Source of the DNA: Pseudogemmobacter humi
GTDB lineage: Bacteria; Pseudomonadota; Alphaproteobacteria; Rhodobacterales; Rhodobacteraceae
Reading direction: 5' to 3'
Assembly: GCF_900609055.1 (NCBI RefSeq)
Contig: NZ_UXAW01000045.1
Coordinates: 1-42,387 of the forward strand
Length of the DNA stretch: 42,387 bases
In this document: positions 1-8,011 of the stretch, one piece after another
How positions within the stretch are numbered: the stretch's first letter is position 1
How the letters are laid out: each line of letters starts with the position of its first letter
Program-made: the position numbers and the translations under genes
The notes under the pieces: model-generated
What the model was told of the DNA's origin: nothing
What the model saw: the letters and a program-made list of their open reading frames with translations, nothing else
Database searches by the model: none

Positions 1-1
1 G

Positions 2-306
2 ATCCCGCCCGCCCAGGTGAAGCCCTTCGTCAAACGCCAGAAGAGCGATGCGGGGATGCCGGGGCGATCTGCGAAGCCGCGGCGCGCCCGACGATGCGCT
101 TCGTGCCGGTGAAGAGCGAAGAGACGCGAGGAGCGGCGCCTCGCCACGGCGCTCGAACCAGTGGCGCACCATGGCTCGATGTTCCGTATCCGTGAACTGC
201 TGATCCGGCAGCGCACGCAGGCGATCAATGCCCTGCGTAGCCCGCCGCCCGCCGTGATCTCCTTCAACGGCATCGAAACCGATCAGCGGGCACCGGCCGT
301 AGCTTA
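2..306 (+). pseudogene. IS110-family transposase relic
   Basis: The plus strand carries broken pieces of an IS110-type (DEDD, RuvC-like) transposase. In frame from base 2 one reads PPAQVKPFVKRQKSDA. After a small frame change comes AICEAAARPTMRFVPVKSEE, and further on RIRELLIRQRTQAINAL. These are hallmark blocks of the N-terminal half of IS110 proteins, in the right order but separated by frameshifts and followed by unrelated sequence. The left side is cut by the window edge. No start, no C-terminal half and no intact reading frame are present, so this is dead IS debris next to the pca operon. Confidence 0.75.
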
Positions 307-347
307 AATCAGCCGGAAATCTGCCCACGGATCGGGGAGCAGATCAT

Positions 348-1121
348 TCAGAGCCCGGCGATGAACCCTTGTAGCAGCGCGGCCATTTCATCGCTGGCCT
401 CGACCGGCGGGATATGGCCGGTTTGCGGCAGGATATGCAGTCGGGCGCCGGGGATCAGCGCGGCCATCGCCTTGACGAGATCGGGCGGTGAGGCGCCGTC
501 ATCTTCGCCGCCGATCACCAGAACGGGCAGGCGCAGGGTGGCGGTGTTCGCGGTCAGATCAGCGCCCGCAAGCGCCTCACAGGCAGCAACATAGCCATCA
601 AGAGGTGAGCGGATCAGCATATTGCGCCATGGCGCCAGATCAGGGCCGTTGCAGAAGGCGGGGGCGAACCAGCGCTCCATCACCGGGTCGGCGATGGCCT
701 CGATCCCGCCCTTGCGGATGGTGTCGATCCGCGCAGCCCAGGCCTCTGCCGTGCCCATCTTCGGCGCGGTGTTCGACAGCACCAGGCCGCGCAGGAGGTC
801 CGGGCGCATGGATGCCAGCGCCTGCCCGATCATGCCGCCGATCGACAGGCCGACAAAGACCACCGGGGCACCGCCCGCCGCCCCGATCAGCGCGGCGGCG
901 TCTTCGGCGTAGCCCTCGACCGTGACTGCGCCGCCCAGATCGGAAAGCCCGTGGCCGCGCTTGTCAAAACGCACGGCCCGGATGCCGGGCAGGCGGGCGA
1001 CGATGTCGTCCCACAGATGCAGATCGGTGCCGAGCGAGTTGGCAAAGATCACCGTCGGGCCGTTTTCCGGCCCGTCGATGCGGTAATGCATGGCTCCCCA
1101 GGGGAGGGAAAGGGCGGGCAT
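348..1121 (-). CDS. pcaD: 3-oxoadipate enol-lactonase
   Basis: An alpha/beta hydrolase that opens beta-ketoadipate enol-lactone to beta-ketoadipate in the cytoplasm, at the point where the catechol and protocatechuate branches meet. The nucleophile elbow GLSIGGM puts Ser at residue 93. The oxyanion-side block FANSLGTDLHLWD and the late GGEDD...TGHIPP segment supply the Asp and His. The VLSNTAPKMGTAEAW block is typical of PcaD. The length of 257 aa fits the family. I chose the ATG at 1121, one base after the pcaF stop and behind a GGAAAGG ribosome site, rather than an upstream in-frame ATG inside pcaF. It is the last gene of pcaIJFD. Confidence 0.93.
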   Translation of the reverse strand: MPALSLPWGAMHYRIDGPENGPTVIFANSLGTDLHLWDDIVARLPGIRAVRFDKRGHGLSDLGGAVTVEGYAEDAAALIGAAGGAPVVFVGLSIGGMIGQALASMRPDLLRGLVLSNTAPKMGTAEAWAARIDTIRKGGIEAIADPVMERWFAPAFCNGPDLAPWRNMLIRSPLDGYVAACEALAGADLTANTATLRLPVLVIGGEDDGASPPDLVKAMAALIPGARLHILPQTGHIPPVEASDEMAALLQGFIAGL

Positions 1122-1122
1122 G

Positions 1123-2322
1123 TCAGACCCTTTCCGTGGCAATGGCGATGCCTTGCCCCACGCCGATGCACATGGTCGACAGCGCGCGTTTGCCCCCCGT
1201 CAGCGCCAGTTGCAGCGCCGCCGTGCCGGTGATCCGCGCACCCGACATGCCCAGCGGATGGCCAAGCGCAATCGCGCCGCCATTCGGGTTCACGCGGGTA
1301 TCGTCATCGGCAATGCCAAGCTGGCGCAGGGTGGCGACGCCCTGGGCGGCGAAAGCCTCGTTCAGCTCGATCACGTCGAAATCGGTCTGTTTCAGACCAA
1401 GGCGGTCGATCAGTTTCTGGCTGGCAGGGGCCGGGCCGATCCCCATGATCCGGGGCGGAACACCGGCGGTCGCCCCGCCCAGCACGCGCACAATCGGGGT
1501 TAGTCCGTGCTTCGCCGCAGCCTCCGCCGTGGCAAGGATCAGCGCAGCCGCCCCGTCATTCACGCCCGAGGCATTGCCCGCGGTGACGGAGCCCTTGGGA
1601 AACAAGGGCTTCAGCTTTGCCAGCGTCTCGATGGTGGTTGCGCGGGGGTGTTCGTCCTGCGCCACGATCAGCGGATCACCCTTCCTTTGCGGGATCGTCA
1701 CCGGGGTGATTTCCTGCGCAAGGCGGCCATTTGCCTGCGCGGCGGCCGCCTTGTTCTGGCTGGCCAGCGCCATCGCATCCTGCGCCTCGCGCGAGATGCC
1801 AAAGTCATCGGCGACGTTCTGCCCGGTCTGCGGCATGGAATCGACGCCATAAGCCGCGTTCATCGCCGGGTTCACAAAGCGCCAGCCGATGGTGGTGTCG
1901 TGGATCTCGGCCGCGCGGGAAAAGGCGGTCTCGGCCTTGGGCATCACGAAAGGTGCCCGCGACATCGATTCAACCCCGCCCGCGATCATCAGATCAGCCT
2001 CGCCCGCCGCGATCTGACGGGCGGCGACCAGCACAGCATCCATGCCCGAGCCGCACAGCCGGTTGATCGTGGTGCCGGACACGCCGACCGGCAGGCCCGC
2101 CAGCAGCGCCGACATGCGGGCGACGTTGCGGTTATCCTCGCCCGCCTGATTGGCGCAGCCGAAGACCACATCGTCGACGGCCTCCCAGTCAACCTTCGCA
2201 TTGCGCGCCATCAGCGCGCGCAGCGGCACCGCGCCCAGATCATCGGCGCGAACCGGGGACAGGCTGCCGCCGAAACGGCCAATCGGGGTGCGGATATAGT
2301 CGCAGATGAAAACGTCACGCAT
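1123..2322 (-). CDS. pcaF: beta-ketoadipyl-CoA thiolase
   Basis: A thiolase of 399 aa that cleaves 3-oxoadipyl-CoA with CoA to succinyl-CoA and acetyl-CoA. The nucleophilic Cys90 lies in NRLCGSGMDAV, the catalytic His355 in GGAIALGHPLG, and Cys385 in CIGVGQG. The N-terminus (DVFICDYIRTPIGRFGGSLS) is characteristic of PcaF/PaaJ rather than of biosynthetic acetoacetyl-CoA thiolases. It sits 3 bases after pcaJ and 1 base before pcaD, so it is translated within one operon. If methyl-branched 3-oxoadipyl-CoA were the substrate, the products would be acetyl-CoA and methylsuccinyl-CoA, which is relevant to the mcd operon downstream (inference). Confidence 0.95.
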   Translation of the reverse strand: MRDVFICDYIRTPIGRFGGSLSPVRADDLGAVPLRALMARNAKVDWEAVDDVVFGCANQAGEDNRNVARMSALLAGLPVGVSGTTINRLCGSGMDAVLVAARQIAAGEADLMIAGGVESMSRAPFVMPKAETAFSRAAEIHDTTIGWRFVNPAMNAAYGVDSMPQTGQNVADDFGISREAQDAMALASQNKAAAAQANGRLAQEITPVTIPQRKGDPLIVAQDEHPRATTIETLAKLKPLFPKGSVTAGNASGVNDGAAALILATAEAAAKHGLTPIVRVLGGATAGVPPRIMGIGPAPASQKLIDRLGLKQTDFDVIELNEAFAAQGVATLRQLGIADDDTRVNPNGGAIALGHPLGMSGARITGTAALQLALTGGKRALSTMCIGVGQGIAIATERV

Positions 2323-2325
2323 GGA

Positions 2326-2994
2326 TCACAGCTCCGGCACGATAAGGTCAGCGACGGTTTCCGGGATCACCAGTTCGGCCCCGGTCACGGCTTGCAGATC
2401 TTCCACCGAGATCGAGGGGAGTTTCTCGCGCAGCACAAAACGCCCCCCTTCAATGTCGATCACCGCAAGCGAGGTATAGATGCGCGTCACGCATCCCACG
2501 CCCGTCAGCGGCAGGGTGCAGGCTTTCACCAGCTTGGGCTTGCCGTCTTTGGTAACGTGGTCGGTGATGACCGCCACACGTTTCGCGCCATGAACCAGAT
2601 CCATCGCGCCGCCGACGGCAGGCACGCCCCTTGGCCCGGTGGACCAGTTCGCCAGATCGCCGTTCTCCGCGACCTCATAGGCGCCAAGGATCGCCACATC
2701 CAGATGCCCGCCGCGCACCATCGCGAAGCTGTCGGCATGGTGGAAAAACGCGGTGCCGGGCCTGATCGTCACGGCTTTTTTGCCGGCGTTGATCACGTCC
2801 CAGTCTTCCTCACCGGGTTTCGGGCTTTCGCCGAAATTCAGGATGCCGTTCTCGGTGTGAAAGATCGCCTCATGCCCTTTGGGCTGATATTGCGCGACTT
2901 TTTCCGGGAAACCGATGCCGAGGTTCACATAGGAACCCGCAACGATATCCTGCGCGGCGCGCCATGCGATCTGGTTGTTGGAGAGTTTTTCCAT
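2326..2994 (-). CDS. pcaJ: 3-oxoadipate CoA-transferase, subunit B
   Basis: The beta subunit (222 aa) of succinyl-CoA:3-oxoadipate CoA-transferase, which activates beta-ketoadipate with CoA taken from succinyl-CoA. It carries the catalytic glutamate (about Glu48) in the TENGILNFG motif of family I CoA-transferases, and the usual GGAMDLVHGAKRV and PLTGVGCVTRI blocks. It follows pcaI by 3 bases and precedes pcaF by 3 bases. The length and the separate A and B genes are those of bacterial PcaIJ, not the fused animal enzyme. Confidence 0.94.
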   Translation of the reverse strand: MEKLSNNQIAWRAAQDIVAGSYVNLGIGFPEKVAQYQPKGHEAIFHTENGILNFGESPKPGEEDWDVINAGKKAVTIRPGTAFFHHADSFAMVRGGHLDVAILGAYEVAENGDLANWSTGPRGVPAVGGAMDLVHGAKRVAVITDHVTKDGKPKLVKACTLPLTGVGCVTRIYTSLAVIDIEGGRFVLREKLPSISVEDLQAVTGAELVIPETVADLIVPEL

Positions 2995-2997
2995 CGC

Positions 2998-3729
2998 TCA
3001 GGCCTCCAGCGGGTAGGTTGCATTGGCGCGGTTCAGATCCTCTTCCTGATGCGGATGGGAGACCTGAACGATTTTCTGCACGAAGATACCGGGGGTGACG
3101 ATCACCTCGGGGTCAATCGCGCCCGGCGCAACGATATGGCTGGCCTGAACCACGGTTTGCGCCGCCGCCATACACATCAGAGGGTTGAAGTTCCGCGCCG
3201 CTGCCCGGTAGGTCAGATTGCCATGCCGGTCGGCAGTTTCCGCCTTCACCAGCGCGACATCGGCCTTGAGCCAGCGTTCACGCACGTAAGAGCGCCCCTC
3301 GAATTCCTCGACCGGCTTGCCCTTTGCAAGATCGGTGCCAAACGAGGTCGGCGTATAGAAGGCCGGGATCCCGGCGCCTCCGGCGCGGATACGCTCGGCG
3401 AGTGTCCCCTGCGGCACCAGTTCCAGCTCGATCCTGCCGGCCAGATAAAGTTCGGTGAACACCACCGGATCGGCCGAACGCGGGAAGGAACAGATCAGCT
3501 TTCTGACCATTCCGGCCTCGATCAACGCGGCAAGGCCCACATGCCCGTTCCCGGCATTGTTGTTGACCACGGTCAGCGCCTTCGGATGCCCGGTCGCCCT
3601 GAAGCGATCAATCAGCGCGTGGATCAGCTCAATGGGCGATCCCGCGCCCCCAAAGCCCCCGATCATGACAGTCATCCCGTCCTCGATGCCCGCCACCGCC
3701 GTGGCAAGGTCTGCGACTGTCTTGTCCAT
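2998..3729 (-). CDS. pcaI: 3-oxoadipate CoA-transferase, subunit A
   Basis: The alpha subunit (243 aa) of the beta-ketoadipate CoA-transferase and the first gene of pcaIJFD. The glycine-rich GGFGGAGSP at residues 23-31 and the later FYTPTSFGTDLAKGK and RAAARNFNPLMCMAA blocks are typical of the A subunit. A ribosome site (GGAAAGGATTCC) lies just upstream of the ATG. Its promoter region faces a broken IclR-type gene and holds a perfect 10-bp inverted repeat at 3805-3839, the expected kind of PcaR/PcaU-like operator. Confidence 0.94.
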   Translation of the reverse strand: MDKTVADLATAVAGIEDGMTVMIGGFGGAGSPIELIHALIDRFRATGHPKALTVVNNNAGNGHVGLAALIEAGMVRKLICSFPRSADPVVFTELYLAGRIELELVPQGTLAERIRAGGAGIPAFYTPTSFGTDLAKGKPVEEFEGRSYVRERWLKADVALVKAETADRHGNLTYRAAARNFNPLMCMAAAQTVVQASHIVAPGAIDPEVIVTPGIFVQKIVQVSHPHQEEDLNRANATYPLEA

Positions 3730-3804
3730 CTGGAATCCTTTCCCCGGGTCAGGTTTCGACCTGTGACGGGGATAGGCAGCGCCAGGACTTCCGTAAAGAT
3801 ACTT

Positions 3805-3839
3805 TGTGCGATATGGTTACTTTGTTCATATATCGCACA
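3805..3839. promoter_or_regulatory. Inverted repeat, likely IclR-type (PcaR/PcaU-like) operator
   Basis: TGTGCGATAT at 3805-3814 and its exact reverse complement ATATCGCACA at 3830-3839 are separated by 15 bases, between pcaI (minus) and the broken pcaR-like gene (plus). Long perfect 10-bp repeats in this position are what PcaU/PcaR-type IclR regulators use. That this is the operator is inference from symmetry and position. Confidence 0.6.
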
Positions 3840-3848
3840 TGAAAGCTG

Positions 3849-4173
3849 ATGATCATCCAGCAGCGCGACATGATGGCGGGCCTCGCCAGCGGCTTGCCGT
3901 GATCGAGGCGTTTGCCGCCACGCGACCGCGCCAGCCGATGGCCGAGGTCGCGGGGGGCTTCCGGCCTGGAGCGTGCCACCGCGCGACGGTGCCGGTTGAC
4001 CCTGACGCAGCAGGGCTATGCGGATTGGGACGGTCTGTCTGGCCTCCATGCCCCTGCCGCAGATCGTGCAGCCGATGCCGGAGCGATTGTCGGATCAGAT
4101 CGGCGAGAGCAGTTCGGTCGCCCTTCTGGCCCGTGACGAGACCGCCTGTGTCGCCCGCGCAGCGCAGCAAGGC
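3849..4173 (+). pseudogene. pcaR: Broken pcaR-like IclR-family regulator
   Basis: Three reading frames in succession carry a recognisable PcaR-type sequence. The first runs from an ATG at 3849 (QQRDMMAGLASGL). It is followed, after what looks like a one-base loss near 3895, by VIEAFAATRPRQPMAEVA. A second shift leads to GLERATARRCRLTLTQQGYADWDG, the winged-helix DNA-binding core. After a loss of roughly 15-20 residues comes LASMPLPQIVQPMPERLSDQ in a third frame. The end, ARDETACVARAAQQ, stops where the effector-binding domain should continue. So there are at least two frameshifts, an internal deletion and a missing C-terminal half. The gene points away from pcaIJFD, the classic regulator position. 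Confidence 0.8.
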
Positions 4174-4304
4174 CCAAGGGCCGGAGGCGCGTGGTGGCCA
4201 GACAGATGCCCCATCCTCTTCCTCCCGGCCATCGCTTTCGCAGAAACTGTCGTCTTCCGGCTTTGAGACTTAATGAGTCCGAAGCCTGGGGGTGGGACAG
4301 AAAA

Positions 4305-4332
4305 CGCCGCCCGGATCCACATCCGGGCGGCG
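4305..4332 (-). terminator. Rho-independent terminator after catA
   Basis: A perfect 12-bp stem (CGCCGCCCGGAT at 4305-4316, ATCCGGGCGGCG at 4321-4332) with a 4-base loop. On the minus strand it is followed directly by TTTTCTGT. It starts 22 bases beyond the catA stop, so it ends the catBCA transcript. Confidence 0.85.
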
Positions 4333-4354
4333 CGATAGTCGTATGGAAACCGGC

Positions 4355-5293
4355 TCAGGCGGCGGCGCGCTTGCGCTGTTCGTTGGCCTGATTGTCGACG
4401 CCGTCCAGCAACGGGGTCAGGTAGATGTCGAACTCGATCTCGGCGAACGGACCATTCAGCCCGTGTTCGCGGATGCTGTTCTCGTCGTTATGCTCCTTGA
4501 TCGCCGGCACGAGGCCCTCGCGGGTGGCATAGGCGAAGTCGTCGTTGATCAGCGGGTCACCCTCGATATTGATCTGGGTGGTCAGTTTCCGGTGGTTCGG
4601 GTCGCTGACGAAGAAGTGGATATGCGCCGGGCGCTGGCCGTGGCGGCCAAGCGCCGAGAGCAGACGCTCGGTCGGGCTGCCCGGGGGGACGCCATAGCCC
4701 GAGGGCAGGATGCTCTGGAACTTGTAGCGGCCGTTTTCATCGGCGATGATGGTGCGGCGCATGTTGAAGGGCGCTTGCAGGCCGGTGGGGTCGAAATGCG
4801 AGTAGAAGCCACGGGTGTCGCAATGCCAGACCTCGACCTTCGCGCCCGGAAGCGGCTTTTTGTCGGCGTCATGGACCACGCCATGCATGATGAGGGTCTG
4901 GCCGTCGAGGTCGCGGCCATCGTCGAGCCGCGCAAAGCCCACCGATTCCGGTGCTCCTGCCACGTAAAGCGGGCCTTCGATGGTGCGCGGCGTCGGGTTG
5001 TCGATGCCAAGCGCGGCATCAATGGCGTCAAGACGTTCATCGATGAAATGGTCCAGACCCAGACCGGGCGAGATCAGCCCGGCCTGACCTGCGGCGCCAA
5101 TGTCATTGAGCCAGGCGATCCCGGTCCAGTATTCATCGGGGGTGATGTTCAGATCGTCGATGGCCCTGAACAGATCCGTCATCAGGCGATGCGTGATCTC
5201 TTTCATCCGGGCATTGCCTTTGGAGTTATCAAGCCCGCTCAGCGTTTTGAGAAAGGATTGCACATCTGGGCGGTCGAAAATCTTGACGGTCAT
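4355..5293 (-). CDS. catA: Catechol 1,2-dioxygenase
   Basis: An intradiol ring-cleaving dioxygenase (312 aa) converting catechol plus O2 to cis,cis-muconate. All four non-haem Fe(III) ligands are visible at canonical numbering: Tyr164 (RGFY), Tyr200 (PSGY), His224 and His226 (RPAHIHF). An N-terminal helical dimerisation and lipid-binding region (about residues 1-100) precedes the beta-sandwich. It is the last gene of catB-catC-catA, 70 bases after catC, and is followed by a strong terminator. A good ribosome site (GGAGGAG) precedes the start. The sequence alone does not show whether methyl- or chlorocatechols are accepted. Confidence 0.96.
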   Translation of the reverse strand: MTVKIFDRPDVQSFLKTLSGLDNSKGNARMKEITHRLMTDLFRAIDDLNITPDEYWTGIAWLNDIGAAGQAGLISPGLGLDHFIDERLDAIDAALGIDNPTPRTIEGPLYVAGAPESVGFARLDDGRDLDGQTLIMHGVVHDADKKPLPGAKVEVWHCDTRGFYSHFDPTGLQAPFNMRRTIIADENGRYKFQSILPSGYGVPPGSPTERLLSALGRHGQRPAHIHFFVSDPNHRKLTTQINIEGDPLINDDFAYATREGLVPAIKEHNDENSIREHGLNGPFAEIEFDIYLTPLLDGVDNQANEQRKRAAA

Positions 5294-5363
5294 GGGTTTT
5301 CTCCTCCTGGATCGTCTGGAAACCGGGGCGCGCAGCTCCTCACACGCCCCATGAGTGGTGGGG

Positions 5364-5654
5364 TCAGCTGTCGTCCTCGCGGATCGAAGACGGATGGCGC
5401 AGAAGCGGCGTCACCTGTATTTCCATGAATTTGAACAGCGGCAGACCCACCAGGATCTCATGCAGTTCGGTATTGTCGCGCACATCGAAGATGCTGAAAT
5501 TCGCGTATTCCCCGGCAAGGCGCCAGATGTGGCGCCATTTGCCGCTGGCCTGCAATTCCTGCGAATAGGCCTTTTCGCGGGCGAGGATCTCCGCCGCCTC
5601 ATCTGCGGGCAGGTCGCGGGGAATACGGACATCCATGCGGACGTGAAACAGCAT
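5364..5654 (-). CDS. catC: Muconolactone delta-isomerase
   Basis: A small (96 aa) ferredoxin-like-fold enzyme that isomerises muconolactone to beta-ketoadipate enol-lactone; such enzymes assemble as decamers. The start MLFHVRMDVRIPRDLP, the WRHIWRLAGEYANFSIFDV core and the LPLFKFMEIQVTPLLRHPSS end match CatC closely, and the length is standard. It lies 12 bases after catB and 70 bases before catA, giving the catBCA order known from pseudomonads. Confidence 0.95.
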   Translation of the reverse strand: MLFHVRMDVRIPRDLPADEAAEILAREKAYSQELQASGKWRHIWRLAGEYANFSIFDVRDNTELHEILVGLPLFKFMEIQVTPLLRHPSSIREDDS

Positions 5655-5666
5655 CGGCTTCTCCTC

Positions 5667-6857
5667 TCAGCGGCTTTTGCGGGCGAACCCATCGCGGGCA
5701 AAAAAGGCGACCCGATCCTCATCCAATGCGATGCCAAGGCCGGGGGCGTTCGGCACTGTCAGCTCGAAATCACTGTAATCGAGCGGCTCTTGGAGGATTT
5801 CCTCGGTCAGAAGCAGCGGGCCGAACAGTTCGGTCCCCCAGTCGAGGCGCGGGAAAGTCGCAAAGAGATGGGCCGAGGCCACGGTGCCCGGCGCCCCTTC
5901 CAGCATGGTGCCGCCGTAAAGACCGATCCCCGCCGCATCGGCAATCGCCGCGGTGCGCTGCGCGTTGAAAAGCCCGCCATTCTGCTCGATCTTGATCGCG
6001 AACACATCGGCACCATGGACCCGGGCGATCTCGAACGCCGATTCCGGCCCGGTGATCGATTCATCGGCCATCAGCGCGGTCGGAAAGCGGCGCACAAGGC
6101 GCGACAGGCCCGGGGCGGTGGCGACCGGCTGCTCGACCAGTTCACAGCCGGCATCGGCCAGCGCCGCCATGCCCCAGGCCGCCTCGACCTCGTTCCAGGC
6201 CATGTTCACATCGACGCGTACGGCGGCACGATCCCCCAAAGCGCGTTTGATTTCCGCAACATGGGCGATGTCGGTCCGCAGATCCTTCGCGCCGATCTTC
6301 AGCTTGAAAATCCGGTGGCGGCGCAGGTCGAGCATCTTCCCGGCCTCGGCAATATCGCGCGCGGTATCCCCCGAGGCCAGCGTCCAGGCGACCGGCAGCC
6401 GGTCCCGCCGCCGCCCGCCCAAAAGTTCCGAAATCGGCAAGCCGGTGCGTTTGCCCTGTGCATCCAGCAGCGCGGTCTCAACCGCACTTTTGGCAAAGCG
6501 ATTGTCCTTCACCATCTTGCCGATCCGGGCCATCAGCGCCTGAACCCGGCCCGCATCCTGGCCGATCATCAGCGGCGCGAAATAGGTGTCGATCGCCAGC
6601 TTCATGCTCTCGGGGCTTTCGCCGCCATAAGCGAGGCCGCCAATGGTCGTGCCCTCACCGATCCCGGTGATCCCATCGCTACAGGTCACCTTCACCAGCA
6701 TCAGCGTCTGGCCGTTCATCACCGCAACCGAGAGTTTATGCGGGCGGATGGTCGGCAGATCGACAAGCAGGGTCTCGACCCGCTCGACACGGATGCCTGT
6801 GGCCGACTGGCTGCTTTGCGGGTGGGAGGCGATAATATGATTCATGGCGTGGATCAT
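5667..6857 (-). CDS. catB: Muconate cycloisomerase
   Basis: An enolase-superfamily enzyme (396 aa) cyclising cis,cis-muconate to muconolactone. It has the KxK acid/base motif (Lys185, Lys187 in FKLKIG), the Mg ligands Asp216 (RVDVN), Glu242 (VEQPV) and Asp265 (ADESI), and Lys289 on the opposite face (AIKIEQNGG). The start at 6857 has only a weak ribosome site; a second in-frame ATG at 6845 is possible, so the N-terminus is uncertain by four residues. It is the first gene of catBCA, transcribed away from catR across a 111-bp gap holding a CatR-type site. Confidence 0.94.
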   Translation of the reverse strand: MIHAMNHIIASHPQSSQSATGIRVERVETLLVDLPTIRPHKLSVAVMNGQTLMLVKVTCSDGITGIGEGTTIGGLAYGGESPESMKLAIDTYFAPLMIGQDAGRVQALMARIGKMVKDNRFAKSAVETALLDAQGKRTGLPISELLGGRRRDRLPVAWTLASGDTARDIAEAGKMLDLRRHRIFKLKIGAKDLRTDIAHVAEIKRALGDRAAVRVDVNMAWNEVEAAWGMAALADAGCELVEQPVATAPGLSRLVRRFPTALMADESITGPESAFEIARVHGADVFAIKIEQNGGLFNAQRTAAIADAAGIGLYGGTMLEGAPGTVASAHLFATFPRLDWGTELFGPLLLTEEILQEPLDYSDFELTVPNAPGLGIALDEDRVAFFARDGFARKSR

Positions 6858-6902
6858 GTGGCGCGCTTTCGCCCGCGTCCAAGATCATTTGCATTTGCTG
6901 TG

Positions 6903-6917
6903 ATACCTGAAAGGTAT
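6903..6917. promoter_or_regulatory. CatR/BenM-type binding site (ATAC-N7-GTAT)
   Basis: ATACCTGAAAGGTAT in the catB-catR gap is a perfect inverted repeat of the form ATAC-N7-GTAT, the established recognition site of the CatM/BenM/CatR group of LysR regulators. It lies about 45 bp upstream of catB and 52 bp upstream of catR, which suits activation of catBCA with cis,cis-muconate and autoregulation of catR. Confidence 0.8.
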
Positions 6918-6968
6918 TATCCTGCGCCTGACTCCATCCCAGGATGAGGTGCGGCAGGGGAGGGCAGC

Positions 6969-7877
6969 ATGGATCTTCGCCAGATGCGCTACTTCGTGGC
7001 CGTCGCGCGTGAGCGTAATTTCACCCGTGCCGCGCAGGTTCTGAACATCGCGCAGCCGCCGCTCAGCCGTCAGATCCAGTTGCTTGAGGAGGAGCTTGGC
7101 GTCCCCCTGATCCTGCGCGATACCCGCCCGATCCGGCTGACCGATGCCGGGCGGCTGTTCCATGAACATGCATTGCAGGTCTTGGGCCGGGTCGAGCAGA
7201 TGCGGGCTGCAACCCGCCGCGTGGGCCTGAACCAGAACCGCGTTCTGTCCATCGGCTTCGTCGCCTCGACCCTTTACGGCGGCTTGCCGACACTGGTGCG
7301 CAAGCTGCGCCAGCAGGTGCCGGATCTGGATATCCAGCTTCTGGAAATGCTCTCGGTGCAGCAGGTGCAGGCGCTGAAAGAGGGGCGCATTGATATCGGT
7401 TTCGGCCGTTTGCGTCAGAGCGATCCCAATGTGACCAGCACCGTGATCTATGAAGAGCGCCTTGCGCTGGCGCTGCCGCCGGATGCCCCGCTGGCGGCAG
7501 ATGAGGGGCCGCTGCCGCTTTCCAGCCTCGCGGGACAAAAGCTGATCGTCTACCCGAAAGAGCCACGCCCCAGCTATGCCGATCAGGTGCTGACCCTGGT
7601 GCAGGAGGCCGATATTCCGCTGGCCGAAGTGCAGGAAGTGCGCGAGATTCAGACCGCGCTTGGGCTTGTCGCCGCAGCGGCGGGGCTGTGCATCATCCCG
7701 GCCTCTGCCAGTCAGATGCGTTCGGATCTGACCTATCGGATGATCGAGGGCCCGCGCGCGGTTTCGCCCGTGATTGTCAGTCACCGCGCGGGGGACAGTT
7801 CGTCCTGGCTGCCTTTGGTGCAGGAAATGCTGGGTGACATTATCGACAGCGCACCGCCCTGGATGGAGCGTGACTGA
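6969..7877 (+). CDS. catR: LysR-family activator of catBCA
   Basis: A 302-aa LysR regulator. The N-terminal winged helix (MDLRQMRYFVAVARERNFTR, then AQPPLSRQIQLLEEELG, residues about 1-60) matches the CatR/BenM/CatM group. The C-terminal two-lobe periplasmic-binding-like domain (about residues 90-300) would bind cis,cis-muconate. It is divergent from catB with an ATAC-N7-GTAT site between them, the standard arrangement. The ribosome site GGGGAGGGCAGC precedes the ATG. The call over other LysR proteins rests on position, motif and the operator. Confidence 0.85.
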   Translation: MDLRQMRYFVAVARERNFTRAAQVLNIAQPPLSRQIQLLEEELGVPLILRDTRPIRLTDAGRLFHEHALQVLGRVEQMRAATRRVGLNQNRVLSIGFVASTLYGGLPTLVRKLRQQVPDLDIQLLEMLSVQQVQALKEGRIDIGFGRLRQSDPNVTSTVIYEERLALALPPDAPLAADEGPLPLSSLAGQKLIVYPKEPRPSYADQVLTLVQEADIPLAEVQEVREIQTALGLVAAAAGLCIIPASASQMRSDLTYRMIEGPRAVSPVIVSHRAGDSSSWLPLVQEMLGDIIDSAPPWMERD

Positions 7878-7894
7878 CCCTACCATATCAAAGA

Positions 7895-7909
7895 GGTATC
7901 CAAGAATAC
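7895..7909. promoter_or_regulatory. Dyad GTAT-N6-ATAC before the second lysR gene
   Basis: The 134-bp gap between catR and the second lysR gene holds GGTAT at 7895-7899 and ATAC at 7906-7909, with a further TACC at 7881-7884 facing GGTA. The half-sites equal those of the catB site but in a different arrangement. The same GGTAT-N6-ATAC form recurs at 9712-9727 in front of the monooxygenase. A LysR operator is plausible but unproven. Confidence 0.4.
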
Positions 7910-8011
7910 TTTTTTAGCGGGTTGTGGCAGGGTTTGGAATCCGCTTCCATCCGGGCTTCGGACGATCGCCCAAAGGCCATGTCGTTCCGGATTCCGCTCT
8001 GGGAGGAGATC

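Noticed and set aside
1507-3849. A 780-codon plus-strand open frame opposite pcaFJI
   Set aside because: It is antisense to three well-supported pca genes. Its composition (rich in Arg, His, Gly and Gln) is that of a high-GC shadow frame, with no family match.
5355-6947. A long plus-strand open frame opposite catC and catB
   Set aside because: It lies antisense to catB and catC, whose catalytic residues are all present; the frame shows no motif or sensible start.
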